Notes under the pieces: model-generated | What the model was told of the DNA's origin: nothing | Seen by the model: the letters and a program-made list of their open reading frames with translations, nothing else | Database searches by the model: none | Position numbers and translations under genes: made by a program | Assembly: GCA_035495555.1 (NCBI GenBank) | Contig: DATJFQ010000098.1 | Span: 27,563-91,562, forward strand | Source of the DNA: DATJFQ01 sp035495555 | GTDB lineage: Bacteria > Acidobacteriota > Vicinamibacteria > Vicinamibacterales > 2-12-FULL-66-21 | Length of the DNA: 64,000 nucleotides | Direction: 5' to 3' | Part shown: in pieces, positions 26,506-34,555 of the stretch | Position numbering within the stretch: the first letter of the stretch is position 1 | Layout: each line of letters begins with the position of its first letter

Positions 26506-26961
26506 ATGACTCGTTCCGCGTTCGTTGCCGCCGCGGCTGTCTGCATATCCGCGCTGGCTTGTCCCTCTTTTGCACAGGCGCCGAAACCTGCGACGCCGAC
26601 CACGACCGCGCCGGCGACTCCGGCCAAGTGGGTGAAGCCGGTCAAAGGTACCGCCTTCATCGAAGTCATTCGTGGCCAGACCAAACGCGTCGGCAACGAC
26701 ATGGTGACCGCGCTCAAGGTCAAGAACACGTCGGACGGCGCGATCGCGCTGTTCCGCGTCGACGAAATCTGGTACGACCACAAGCTGAAACAGGTAACGG
26801 GTGACAGCTTCACCAGTCACAAGCCGCTCAATCCCGGCGAGGTCCTGGACGTGACGCTGAAGTCCCCGGTCAAGCCGGATCTGTATCAGAGCCAGTACGC
26901 GTTCAGCCACGCGAACGGCAAGGTCGACGCGAAGCAGGTCAAGAAGTTCGAAGGCAAATAG
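26506..26961 (+). CDS. small exported protein with FxLYD-like domain, unknown function
   Basis: 151 residues with a signal peptide (MTRSAFVAAAAVCISALA ... FAQ) and a Pro/Thr/Ala-rich linker. The globular part (KGTAFIEVIRGQTKRVGNDMV ... VKNTSDGAIALFRVDEIWYD ... LNPGEVLDVTLKSP) looks like an immunoglobulin-like domain of the FxLYD/DUF3426 sort, which describes conserved structure rather than function. GGGAGG precedes the ATG by 7 bp. It is convergent with the gene at 27005, and a heptad hairpin separates them. Confidence 0.75.
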   Translation: MTRSAFVAAAAVCISALACPSFAQAPKPATPTTTAPATPAKWVKPVKGTAFIEVIRGQTKRVGNDMVTALKVKNTSDGAIALFRVDEIWYDHKLKQVTGDSFTSHKPLNPGEVLDVTLKSPVKPDLYQSQYAFSHANGKVDAKQVKKFEGK

Positions 26962-27043
26962 CCACTCCAACTCCCAATTCCCAACTCCCAATTCGCAATT
27001 AGATTCAGCAATCTTGGGAGTTGGGAGTTGGGAATTGGGAGTT
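26962..27043. repeat. heptad inverted repeat CCAACTC / TTGGGAG between convergent genes
   Basis: The left arm repeats CCAATTC/CCAACTC; the right arm repeats TTGGGAG/TTGGGAA in register with a 7-bp period, giving a ~30-bp stem around AATTAGATTCAGCAAT. It lies where a bidirectional terminator would be expected, but without a strong T-run. The right arm encodes the last residues of the minus-strand protein. Confidence 0.9.
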
Positions 27044-27913
27044 CTCCGCGCCCGGCGTCCGGGAGTTGATGCGCCGGGCGGCGAGCCCCTCTGCCCATCT
27101 CCCCGCAATCGGCAGCTTCCACGCGCGGCCTTTCCACGCCTGCCACATCAGCACGGCCCAGAGCACGAGCAGCGCCATCCACGCCACAGTGGCCACCCGT
27201 ACCATGACCGCCAGGCCGTTCGCCGTGAAGAAGACGGACACCAGCGCGATCACATAGCAGAGCGCCACAAATACGGCAAAGGCGCCGAGCGCGATCACCG
27301 ATTGCCACGCATGAAAGCGGACGAACGGCTGCTCCGGTTCCGCCACGAGCATAACGACGCCTGAGACCGGACCCGCGAGATAGGACAGGACGCCGGCCGT
27401 GCGCGGGCGAAGTCCTGTTGAAGAGTTGCGCGAATGCGCGCCCCTCGTGATGCGGTCGATCGGCTCCGTCCGTTGGGCAATCGCCGTATGTCGTGCGTCG
27501 GTCCACCGGATCTCGCCATCGACCCGCGGCAGCATGACGATGTGGAACGGCGACGGCGGCATCGAGCCCGCTACACCGGACGCGCCCGCGATCGTCGCCT
27601 CCGGGTCGCCAGTACGCGGAAGTTGCATCGTCGCGTCCGGGTCGGATCCCGCCCGCCGCTCCTCCACGACCAGCCTCGTGCCGCCCTCCTCCTCGACGGC
27701 GCCGACGATGTCAATCGACCGCGGCGGCGTCTGGGTTCCGCCGAACGCGGCGGCCACCAACGATACGGCGAAGTTGACGGCGGGGGTTTCACTCGCCGGT
27801 CCTGCGTGGGCGGCCCAGAGTGCGGCCCACTCCTCTGGTGTACGGACGACGACGCGGCGGCGCTCCGCGATATGGCTCGCGTTTCCTCTTGCGATCGTCG
27901 ACAGCGTCCTCAT
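27005..27913 (-). CDS. PrcB-like domain fused to a DUF4870-like membrane domain
   Basis: 302 residues with two parts. The N-terminal ~120 residues (VVRTPEEWAALWAAHAG ... VNFAVSLVAAAFGG ... GGTRLVVEERRAG) resemble the C-terminal domain of PrcB, a protease-complex subunit. After a linker, RPRTAGVLSYLAGPVSGVVML and FVRFHAWQSVIALGAF mark a DUF4870/Tic20-like module with about four membrane helices (about 170-270). The fusion is unusual as far as I know. The last residues (ENSQFPTPNSQDC) come from a heptad repeat and are probably a recent addition. The ATG at 27913 overlaps the upstream VWFA gene stop as ATGA, so the two are coupled. Function unknown. Confidence 0.75.
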   Translation of the reverse strand: MRTLSTIARGNASHIAERRRVVVRTPEEWAALWAAHAGPASETPAVNFAVSLVAAAFGGTQTPPRSIDIVGAVEEEGGTRLVVEERRAGSDPDATMQLPRTGDPEATIAGASGVAGSMPPSPFHIVMLPRVDGEIRWTDARHTAIAQRTEPIDRITRGAHSRNSSTGLRPRTAGVLSYLAGPVSGVVMLVAEPEQPFVRFHAWQSVIALGAFAVFVALCYVIALVSVFFTANGLAVMVRVATVAWMALLVLWAVLMWQAWKGRAWKLPIAGRWAEGLAARRINSRTPGAENSQFPTPNSQDC

Positions 27914-30009
27914 CGGACGCGGAACTCGACTTCGCGCGAGACGCTGTCACCCTTGCCGACCAGCGACTTCGCCTCCACGCGAAGCACGTACCGCCCGGGT
28001 CCGAGGCCGCTCAGCGGGATGTTGCCCGTGTACCCGTAGCCGCCGGCCGAGCCTTTCAGCTCGTCGCTGCTTCGTTCATCGGCCCGACTGAAGACCACTT
28101 TGCCATCGTCGGCAAGGACGGAGGCGGTGATAGCGACGCGATGCGGCGTTTTCGGCAGGTTGTCGTAGACCTCCGCGAACATCGCGAGCTGGTCGTTCGA
28201 TGGGAACTCGCGCATGGCCGTTGGCGGCCCCGGCAACACGTCCTTGAACTCGTTGCCCGAAGGATCGCCCGACGCCGTCGGCACGCGCGTGCCGGAGGCC
28301 GACGTGATGACGATGCCGCTCATCGTCAGCGGCGCCTTCGAGAAGTCCGGCGCTTCGAAATCGAAGAACACGGTTCCGAGCAGACCGCTGTTCGATTCCC
28401 GCGCGCCGATGCGAACCGAGTACTTGCCGGGCGGGATCTGCAGCTTGCGGACGACGCGGAAGCTTCCTTTCGAGACGACTTCGTGCGTCGCTGGCTTCAG
28501 GCGAAGGTTGAGGACGTCCTGCGCGCCGTCCTGAATCTTGCCTTTCTGATCGGCGGCATACATCGAGATCTCGAGGTCGTCGGTGAAGAGGCCTTCCGGC
28601 GACTGCTTGAATGGCAATCTGGTGCCGTCGATTTCGAGCGCGATCGCCACCGCATCCTTGGGGGCGGCGCCACGGAAGGCCGCGGCGAAGGCGTGCACCG
28701 TGAGGCCGCTCACCCCGACAGGACTGTCCATCGCCTCCCGGAGTTCCGGAGAGCCCTTCCCTTCCGTCGGTTTCGCAGCAGCCGCTTTGCCCTTTGGTGC
28801 GTAGTATCCCTTCCGCGCGCGGACTCGCAACCCGGGTTTCAGCACCTTGATTTGAACGCTGCGGAACTTCCCGTCGCGGTTCTCGTTCGTCGGGTAGTAG
28901 CCGAGCACGTAGTAGCTGCTGTTGTCGTCGAGAATCCGGCCGAAGGCGTTCGTGAAGTCGTTCTGGTTGAGGACGGCGAATCCCCCCGTCTGATCCGAGA
29001 GCACGCGGAGATTGTCGTGCTGCACGCGCATCTCTTCCATCAGTTGGGTCGAACTGATCGAGTTGTCCTGAGGGAACGACTGGATCTCGATGAGATCCTC
29101 CGTGCCGGACGTCACGCCGCGGGGATCGACGCTGTAGATGCTGACGTTGCCGCGCGTGGCAGCGGCAATCGTCTGCTGCATCGCGTCCTGCACCTCGGTC
29201 GCGTACTTGCCCGCGAACGGGTTGGTCGTGTCGTAATCGATCCCTTCGCTGAAGAACACGACGGCCTTGCGGCGGCCGTGAATGCCGTCGAGATAGGTGG
29301 CGAGCGCCTTCATCGTGCTCAGCGCGTTGCGCGCCTTCGTGTATCGCTCGAGCTCGTTGGAGTCAGCCGCCGCCGTGCTGTCGCCCGCGATGCCGCCGGA
29401 GTTGTTGCGGTAGTAATCGTCGAGCGCGGCGGTGGTCGCCGAGTCGGCCTTCTGGCCGATCGCGGTGTCGACCGCGCGAAGCGCGAGCGTGCGATTGCTG
29501 GTGAAGTCCTGCACGCCGGAGGAAAATCCGGAGGTATTGATGACGGCCACGAGGTCGTTCGCCCCGACATAGCGGCTGATGAACAGCCGCGCCGCCGCGC
29601 GAACGCGCGCCGTGCGGCTGGGAGCCGTATGCAGATCATCGACGACGATGACGAAGAGCCGCCCTTCGAACGGACGCGCGTTGGTCGAAACATCCGGTGG
29701 GATCGCGGTCTTCGCAAAGAGCGGCGGATCGACGTGCTCGACCGGGATGTCGACGGTGGAGAACACGGTCAGCGTCTGCGGCTTGCCGTTCTCCACGATC
29801 TGGAAGTCGTCTTTCGTGAGGTTGCGGACGAAGTTGCCCTGGGCATCGGTCACCTGGGCATCGATCTCGACGTAGTTGACGTCGACCTTGAACGTCAGCG
29901 GCGGCTGTCCACCGGCGGGCGGCTGCGGCGGAGCGGGCTGCTGGCCTGCAGGCGCTCCCGCCAGCAGGAGCGTGAACACGGCGGCTGCAAAACTAGTACG
30001 CATCTTCAT
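27910..30009 (-). CDS. secreted VWFA-domain protein of the acidobacterial type
   Basis: 699 residues with a signal peptide (SFAAAVFTLLLAGAPAG) and a Pro/Gln-rich linker. The segment VDVNYVEIDAQVTDAQGNFV ... LTKDDFQIVENGKPQTLTVF followed by a VWA fold (RLFVIVVDDLHTAPSRT, KAVVFFSEGIDYDTT) matches the VWFA-related domain that is strongly expanded in Acidobacteria. The MIDAS is degenerate (VDDLHT in place of DxSxS), so metal binding is unsure. YVLGYYPTNENRDGKFRSVQIKV is the usual strand after the VWA. A C-terminal Ig-like part follows. It probably mediates protein-protein contacts outside the cytoplasm. A minus-strand -10-like TATAAA at 30052-30057 may be its promoter. Confidence 0.88.
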   Translation of the reverse strand: MKMRTSFAAAVFTLLLAGAPAGQQPAPPQPPAGGQPPLTFKVDVNYVEIDAQVTDAQGNFVRNLTKDDFQIVENGKPQTLTVFSTVDIPVEHVDPPLFAKTAIPPDVSTNARPFEGRLFVIVVDDLHTAPSRTARVRAAARLFISRYVGANDLVAVINTSGFSSGVQDFTSNRTLALRAVDTAIGQKADSATTAALDDYYRNNSGGIAGDSTAAADSNELERYTKARNALSTMKALATYLDGIHGRRKAVVFFSEGIDYDTTNPFAGKYATEVQDAMQQTIAAATRGNVSIYSVDPRGVTSGTEDLIEIQSFPQDNSISSTQLMEEMRVQHDNLRVLSDQTGGFAVLNQNDFTNAFGRILDDNSSYYVLGYYPTNENRDGKFRSVQIKVLKPGLRVRARKGYYAPKGKAAAAKPTEGKGSPELREAMDSPVGVSGLTVHAFAAAFRGAAPKDAVAIALEIDGTRLPFKQSPEGLFTDDLEISMYAADQKGKIQDGAQDVLNLRLKPATHEVVSKGSFRVVRKLQIPPGKYSVRIGARESNSGLLGTVFFDFEAPDFSKAPLTMSGIVITSASGTRVPTASGDPSGNEFKDVLPGPPTAMREFPSNDQLAMFAEVYDNLPKTPHRVAITASVLADDGKVVFSRADERSSDELKGSAGGYGYTGNIPLSGLGPGRYVLRVEAKSLVGKGDSVSREVEFRVR

Positions 30010-30125
30010 TTCCCGGTCTCAGGGCACTCGGCGTGACGACTCGCACCATCATTTATACGCTAACGACAAAGGCGGCAACGAGTTAGGCAAGAGCCCATCC
30101 GGGCCGCGCGCGGCCGGGAAACGTC

Positions 30126-30131
30126 TATACT
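30126..30131 (+). promoter_or_regulatory. candidate -10 element (TATACT) six bases before an ATG
   Basis: TATACT ends 6 bp before the ATG of the M24 peptidase at 30138. No Shine-Dalgarno is possible with such spacing, so a leaderless transcript is likely. The -35 region shows no consensus. Confidence 0.45.
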
Positions 30132-30137
30132 CATCAC

Positions 30138-31316
30138 ATGGCGCTCCAGATTTCCGACGTCCAGCAGGCGCTCAGGGAAGACGGCCTCGATGGATGGCTC
30201 CTCTACGATTTCCATGGGTCGAATCCGATCGCGCGCCGGCTCACGGGCCTCGACGCGCAGGGGAAAATGACCACTCGCCGTTGGTACTATCTCATTCCCG
30301 CAAGCGGCGAGCCGCGAAAGCTTGTTCACGCGATCGAGTCGTACAACCTCGATCATCTACCCGGCACCAAGACGGTGTACTCGCAGCGCGAAACGCTGGC
30401 GGACGGACTCCGCACGATTCTCAACGGCACCCATCGCGTCGCGATGGAGTACTCGCCCAACAATGCGATCCCCTACGTCTCCCGCGTCGACGCCGGGACG
30501 GTCGAGGCCGTTCGCGCCGCAGGGACCGACGTCGCCTCGTCCGGTGACCTCATCCAGCGCTTCGAGGCCGTCTGGTCGGACGATGCCCTCGCCACCCATC
30601 GTCAGGCGTCTGAAATCCTTTACCGGGTCAAGGACCGCGCCTTCGCCATGATCCGCGACGCCCGCGCTGCCCGACGTCCCGTGACCGAAGTGGACGTTCA
30701 ACAAGCCATGCTGGGCTGGTTCGACGAAGAAGGGCTGATCGCGGACGCACCGCCGAACGTCTCCGCCCAGGAGAACGCCGGCAATCCGCATTACATGCCT
30801 GACCGTGCGCACGATCGCCGGATCAACGACAACGAGGTGGTGCTCCTGGATCTCTGGGGCAAGCTCCCCAAACCCGGCGCGGTGTTTGCTGACATCACGT
30901 GGGTCGGCTTTACAGGCTCGAGCGTCCCGGACCGATATGTCAAAGCGTTCGATGCGGCCCGGGATGGACGCGATGCCGCGGTGGTGCTGGTGAAGCAGGC
31001 GACGGCCGACGGGCATGAACTCCGGGGCTTCGAAGTCGACCGCGTCTGCCGCGACGTCATCGAGCGCGCAGGTTTTGGGGCGCAGTTCATCCACCGCACG
31101 GGTCATAGTCTGGGTACCGACGTCCATGGAAATGGCGTCCATATGGACGATTTCGAGACGCACGACGAGCGGCGGCTCATCCCGGGGACCGGGTTCACGA
31201 TCGAGCCGGGCGTCTACACGCCCGAATTCGGGGTGCGAACGGAAATCAACATGTTCATCGGCCAGCGTGAGGCGTTCGTGACGGGGCCGATGCAGACGGA
31301 ATTCGTACTTCTGTAG
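30138..31316 (+). CDS. M24 family Xaa-Pro aminopeptidase-like metallopeptidase
   Basis: 392 residues. It would remove an N-terminal residue preceding proline, or act as a related dipeptidase, in the cytoplasm. The C-terminal pita-bread fold has all five metal ligands: Asp238 (LLDLWG), Asp252 (FADITW), His323 (HRTGHSLG), Glu356 (TIEPGVY) and Glu369 (VRTEINM). The N-terminal ~150 residues are a creatinase-type domain. No signal peptide. It has no Shine-Dalgarno but a TATACT just upstream, so it is a leaderless candidate. Divergent from the VWFA gene. Confidence 0.93.
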   Translation: MALQISDVQQALREDGLDGWLLYDFHGSNPIARRLTGLDAQGKMTTRRWYYLIPASGEPRKLVHAIESYNLDHLPGTKTVYSQRETLADGLRTILNGTHRVAMEYSPNNAIPYVSRVDAGTVEAVRAAGTDVASSGDLIQRFEAVWSDDALATHRQASEILYRVKDRAFAMIRDARAARRPVTEVDVQQAMLGWFDEEGLIADAPPNVSAQENAGNPHYMPDRAHDRRINDNEVVLLDLWGKLPKPGAVFADITWVGFTGSSVPDRYVKAFDAARDGRDAAVVLVKQATADGHELRGFEVDRVCRDVIERAGFGAQFIHRTGHSLGTDVHGNGVHMDDFETHDERRLIPGTGFTIEPGVYTPEFGVRTEINMFIGQREAFVTGPMQTEFVLL

Positions 31317-31367
31317 GCCGGGTGACACTTAGAGGGTAGTCAGGAGCTGGAGAGCTGGGAGCAATAC

Positions 31368-32948
31368 ATGTCGAGCCGCAAGATTTCGCTGTTCTATGCC
31401 GTGCTGATCGCCCTCGCGTCGATGGCCGTCACCGCGGTCATCACGTCGAAGATGGACCTGACGCCCGTCTCGTCGGCACAGACCGTCGCCGTGCCGTCGA
31501 CCAACAGCGCGCCGCTCACCGGCGCCATTGATGCGACGACGTTCCGCAATATCGCCAAAGCGACAGCGCCCGCGGTCGTCAACATCCAGACGCTCGGCCA
31601 TGCGAAAGGGCGCGACCTGACCGAGTACTTCGGCAGCCAGGGAGACGACCTGCTCCGGAGATTCTTCGGCGGCGGCGGCGACGACCAGACGCCGCCACGC
31701 GGCGGCCAGGGGCGCTCGGGGCGGGGCGGCCGCAATCAGGCGCCGGAGATTTCCGGCGCGGGGACCGGCTTCATCGTCGACAAGGCGGGCTTCATTCTGA
31801 CCAACAATCACGTCGTCGAGGACGCCGACGACATCCGCGTGAGCCTTTACGGGGCCGAGCGCGGCGAAACGTACGCCGCCAAGGTGATCGGGCGCGACCT
31901 TCTGACCGACTGCGCGCTCATTCAGATGACCGAGCTGCCGAAGCAGCCGCTCGCGGAAGTGCGGTTCGGTGATTCGGATCAGATGCAGCCGGGCGACTGG
32001 GTGATGGCCATCGGAAACCCGTTCCGCCTCGGGCACTCGGTGACCGTCGGCGTGATCAGCGGCCTTGGTCGTCCCTTCGGCGGCGTGGCGGGCCGTGTGC
32101 AGAACATGTTGCAGACCGACGCGGCGATCAATCCCGGCAACTCCGGCGGCCCGCTCCTCAATATCCGCGGCGAAGTGGTGGGGATGAACACCGCGATTTA
32201 CACGGACCGCAGCGAAGCGAACATCGGCATCGGCTTCGCCACCCCGATTAATGCGCTGCGCGATCTGATCCCGCAACTGCGGACCGGAAAGGTCGTCCGC
32301 GGCGTGATCGGCGTCCAGGTCGCGACGGACCGCTTGACGCCGGAAGCCGCGAAGCAGTTCGGGCTGCCGAACACCAACGGCGCGCTCGTCAGCACGGTCA
32401 GCCCGAAGGGTCCGGCCGAGAAGGCGGGACTCCAGCCTGGCGACGTCATCGTGGACTACAACGGCAAACCCGTAAAAGACAGCGACGAGCTGGTCTCCGA
32501 CGTCGTCAAGACGAAGCCGGGCACGACGGTTCCGATGACGTATTACCGGAACAATCAGAAGAAGACGACGAACGTCACGATCGACGAACTGGATCTGGAA
32601 GCCGAGCAGGGCCGGGCTGCCGCACGCAACGCGCCGCAGAACAACCCGGACCAGCAGACGTCGACCGGCCTCGGCATGACGGTCGATGCGATTACGCCGG
32701 ACATCGCGCGCCGGCTCGACCTGCCGCGCAACCAGGGCGGCGGGATCATCAGCGACGTCGAGCCGAACAGCCCGGCGTTTGTGGCGGGCCTGGCGCCCGG
32801 CGACGTGATTCTCGAGGTGAATCGCCAGCCCGTGAACAACGTCAGCCAGATCACGCGCGAACTGCAGAAGGTCGCTGCCGGCCAGCCGGTCTTCCTGCTG
32901 ATCTGGCGCGACGGATCGACGACGTTTGTGACCGTCACCAAGCGATAG
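31368..32948 (+). CDS. HtrA/DegP-type periplasmic serine protease with two PDZ domains
   Basis: 526 residues, an envelope quality-control protease. An N-terminal helix (ISLFYAVLIALASMAVTAVI) anchors or exports it. The trypsin-like domain has His148 (TNNHVVED), Asp181 (LTDCALI) and Ser259 (NPGNSGGP). Two PDZ domains follow (about 300-395 with GVIGVQVATDRL and GPAEKAGLQPGDVIVDYNG; about 425-515 with GLGMTVDAITPDIA and GLAPGDVILEVN). A Gly/Arg-rich insert (about 101-125) lies before the protease core, matching the loop region of DegP. A GGGAG 5 bp before the ATG acts as the ribosome-binding site. It ends just before a strong terminator made of heptad units. Confidence 0.95.
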   Translation: MSSRKISLFYAVLIALASMAVTAVITSKMDLTPVSSAQTVAVPSTNSAPLTGAIDATTFRNIAKATAPAVVNIQTLGHAKGRDLTEYFGSQGDDLLRRFFGGGGDDQTPPRGGQGRSGRGGRNQAPEISGAGTGFIVDKAGFILTNNHVVEDADDIRVSLYGAERGETYAAKVIGRDLLTDCALIQMTELPKQPLAEVRFGDSDQMQPGDWVMAIGNPFRLGHSVTVGVISGLGRPFGGVAGRVQNMLQTDAAINPGNSGGPLLNIRGEVVGMNTAIYTDRSEANIGIGFATPINALRDLIPQLRTGKVVRGVIGVQVATDRLTPEAAKQFGLPNTNGALVSTVSPKGPAEKAGLQPGDVIVDYNGKPVKDSDELVSDVVKTKPGTTVPMTYYRNNQKKTTNVTIDELDLEAEQGRAAARNAPQNNPDQQTSTGLGMTVDAITPDIARRLDLPRNQGGGIISDVEPNSPAFVAGLAPGDVILEVNRQPVNNVSQITRELQKVAAGQPVFLLIWRDGSTTFVTVTKR

Positions 32949-32961
32949 GGTGGTCACCCGG

Positions 32962-33111
32962 ACAACTCCCAACACCCAATTCCCAATTCCCAAGGGTTCG
33001 AACTCCCAAGTCCCGGTCCCGGGCTTGGGAGTTTTTGTATCCGCTGGAAATGGGCGGTTAGGATTTATTCGGTTCGGGAGCTGGGAATTGGGAGTTGGGA
33101 GTTGGGAGTTG
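32962..33111. repeat. heptad repeat region with inverted arms (CCCAATT / TTGGGAG)
   Basis: Left units (CCAACAC, CCAATTC, CCAATTC, CCAAGGG) follow the HtrA stop, then comes the terminator stem, and then GGAGCTGGGAATTGGGAGTT units end directly on the start of the next gene. The second half supplies GGGAG ahead of the TTG start at 33109. Confidence 0.85.
33001..33036 (+). terminator. Rho-independent terminator downstream of the HtrA gene
   Basis: AACTCCCAAGTCCCGG pairs with CCGGGCTTGGGAGTT (one bulged base) over a 2-base loop and is followed by a run of five T. This is the strongest terminator in the window, and both arms are built of the TTGGGAG heptad word. Confidence 0.85.
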
Positions 33112-33960
33112 ACACGTTTCAGCTTGTACGGCTGGCTCGGCCTCGCCATCATGGCGGCATCAGAAATTTTGATGCTGGCGAAGGTTGAGCCGTTCTGGTC
33201 GTGGCACACGCCGATTGCCTGGACGGGGTACATCCTCTTCAGCGACGCGTTCGTGCGTTCCCGCCGCGCGGATTCGCTGCTGTCGACGTACCCGCTCGAG
33301 GCCGCTTTCATCGGTGCGGTCGGCATCCCGCTCTGGGTGATCTTCGAGGCGTACAACACCTACACGCTTCACAACTGGTACTACATCGGGCTGCCCGAGA
33401 ATCTCGCGCTGCGATACTTCGGGTTCGCCTGGGCGTTCGCGACGATTTCGATTGCGATCTTCCTTACCGCCGAGTGCGTCAGCGTGCTGCGCGGCGCTCG
33501 CCGTGAAGATCAAGCGGCCACCGTGCCGCCGGTCATTCCGCTCGGGATCGGTGGCGGCGTCAGCGTGGTCATCGGCGCCGTCATGCTGCTGCTGCCCATC
33601 GTGCATCCATCGGATTGGCTGGCGGCGCCCGTCTGGCTCGGGTTCATCTTCTTGCTCGATCCCCTGAATGCGGCCAACGGTGCGGAGTCGATCCGCGGCG
33701 ATCTGCGGGAGGGCCACACGGGACGTCTGAAGAACCTGCTCGTGTCAGGGGTGATCTGCGGATTCATCTGGGAGTTCTGGAACTACTGGGCGGGCTCGAA
33801 GTGGATTTACACCGTTCCGGTGCCGCCGCACGTCAAGATCTTCGAGATGCCGGTGGCGGGATTCTTCGGATTCCCGCCGTTCGCCGTCGAATGCTTCACG
33901 ATGTACGTGTTCGTGCGGCACCTGATCTGGCGGCGGGCCTGGCGGCCCGTGGCGATATAA
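33109..33960 (+). CDS. multi-pass membrane protein of unknown function
   Basis: 283 residues with seven or so hydrophobic helices (YGWLGLAIMAASEILMLA, TPIAWTGYILFSDAF, EAAFIGAVGIPLWVIFE, FGFAWAFATISIAIFL, IPLGIGGGVSVVIGAVMLLL, WLGFIFLLDPL, LLVSGVICGFIWEFWNYW and a last one with FFGFPPFAVECFTMYVF). Conserved-looking Trp, His and Glu residues (WSWHTP, FEAYN, WEFWNYW) might line a pocket. I do not recognise the family. The start is unsure: the open frame extends to GTG 32950, but that would translate the terminator; TTG 33109 preceded by GGGAG is preferred. Confidence 0.7.
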   Translation: MTRFSLYGWLGLAIMAASEILMLAKVEPFWSWHTPIAWTGYILFSDAFVRSRRADSLLSTYPLEAAFIGAVGIPLWVIFEAYNTYTLHNWYYIGLPENLALRYFGFAWAFATISIAIFLTAECVSVLRGARREDQAATVPPVIPLGIGGGVSVVIGAVMLLLPIVHPSDWLAAPVWLGFIFLLDPLNAANGAESIRGDLREGHTGRLKNLLVSGVICGFIWEFWNYWAGSKWIYTVPVPPHVKIFEMPVAGFFGFPPFAVECFTMYVFVRHLIWRRAWRPVAI

Positions 33961-33961
33961 T
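33956..33961 (+). promoter_or_regulatory. candidate -10 element (TATAAT)
   Basis: TATAAT overlaps the stop codon region of the membrane protein and lies 21 bp upstream of the CYTH gene ATG, leaving a leader of about 15 nt with GGGAGGA. No clear -35. Confidence 0.45.
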
Positions 33962-33982
33962 CCGGTCTTTCGCGGGAGGACC

Positions 33983-34549
33983 ATGTCGACGACAGCGTCG
34001 TTCGAGCGGGAAATCAAGCTGAGGTTCGCCTCCGCGGACGAAGCACGCGCCGCCGTCCTCGAGGCCGGCGCCACGCCCCTGCACGGCCGGCGCCTCCAGG
34101 AGGACTCGCTGCTCGACACGGAGGAGGAGACGTTGCGGCGACGCCGCTGCGTGCTCCGCGTCCGGGTGGAGAACGGCAAGAGCCGACTGACCTTCAAGGG
34201 GCCGGTCCAGCCGTCGACCATGAAGCTGCGCGAAGAGCTGGAGACAGTCGTCGGTGACGGCGAAGTGCTGCTGCGCGTCCTCTCGGAGCTTGGTCTCCAC
34301 GTGTGGTTCCGGTACGAGAAGTACCGCGAGGAGTTTGCGCACGAAGACGTCATCGTCGCGATCGATGAGACTCCGGTCGGCGTGTTCGTGGAGATCGAGG
34401 GCAGCGAAAACGGGATCACGGCGATGGCGGAAGCGCTCGGCCGCACGTCCGCGGATTACGTGCTCGATTCGTACCGCGGCCTGTTCCTCAAACACCGCGA
34501 GGAGTTCGGGCTGTCGGGGGCCGATATGTCCTTCGACGGCGATCAATAG
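33983..34549 (+). CDS. CYTH domain protein (class IV adenylate cyclase / thiamine-triphosphatase-like)
   Basis: 188 residues of the CYTH triphosphate-tunnel fold, which acts on organic or inorganic triphosphates. The ExExK signature is EREIKLR near residues 8-14, and the alternating charged strands (RRRCVLRVRVENGKSRLTFKGP, KLREELE, VWFRYEKYREEF, VIVAIDETPVGVFVEIEG) line the tunnel. SADYVLDSYRGLFLKH matches the C-terminal helix of the CyaB-like group. ATG 33983 has GGGAGGA 5 bp upstream. It ends 6 bp before the nucleotidyltransferase gene, so the two are cotranscribed. cAMP synthesis versus triphosphatase cannot be decided here. Confidence 0.87.
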   Translation: MSTTASFEREIKLRFASADEARAAVLEAGATPLHGRRLQEDSLLDTEEETLRRRRCVLRVRVENGKSRLTFKGPVQPSTMKLREELETVVGDGEVLLRVLSELGLHVWFRYEKYREEFAHEDVIVAIDETPVGVFVEIEGSENGITAMAEALGRTSADYVLDSYRGLFLKHREEFGLSGADMSFDGDQ

Positions 34550-34555
34550 GCGCGA

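Noticed and set aside
32950..33108. Longer N-terminus of the membrane protein at 33109
   Set aside because: It would translate through a strong terminator and heptad repeats; no homology-like sequence precedes the first membrane helix.
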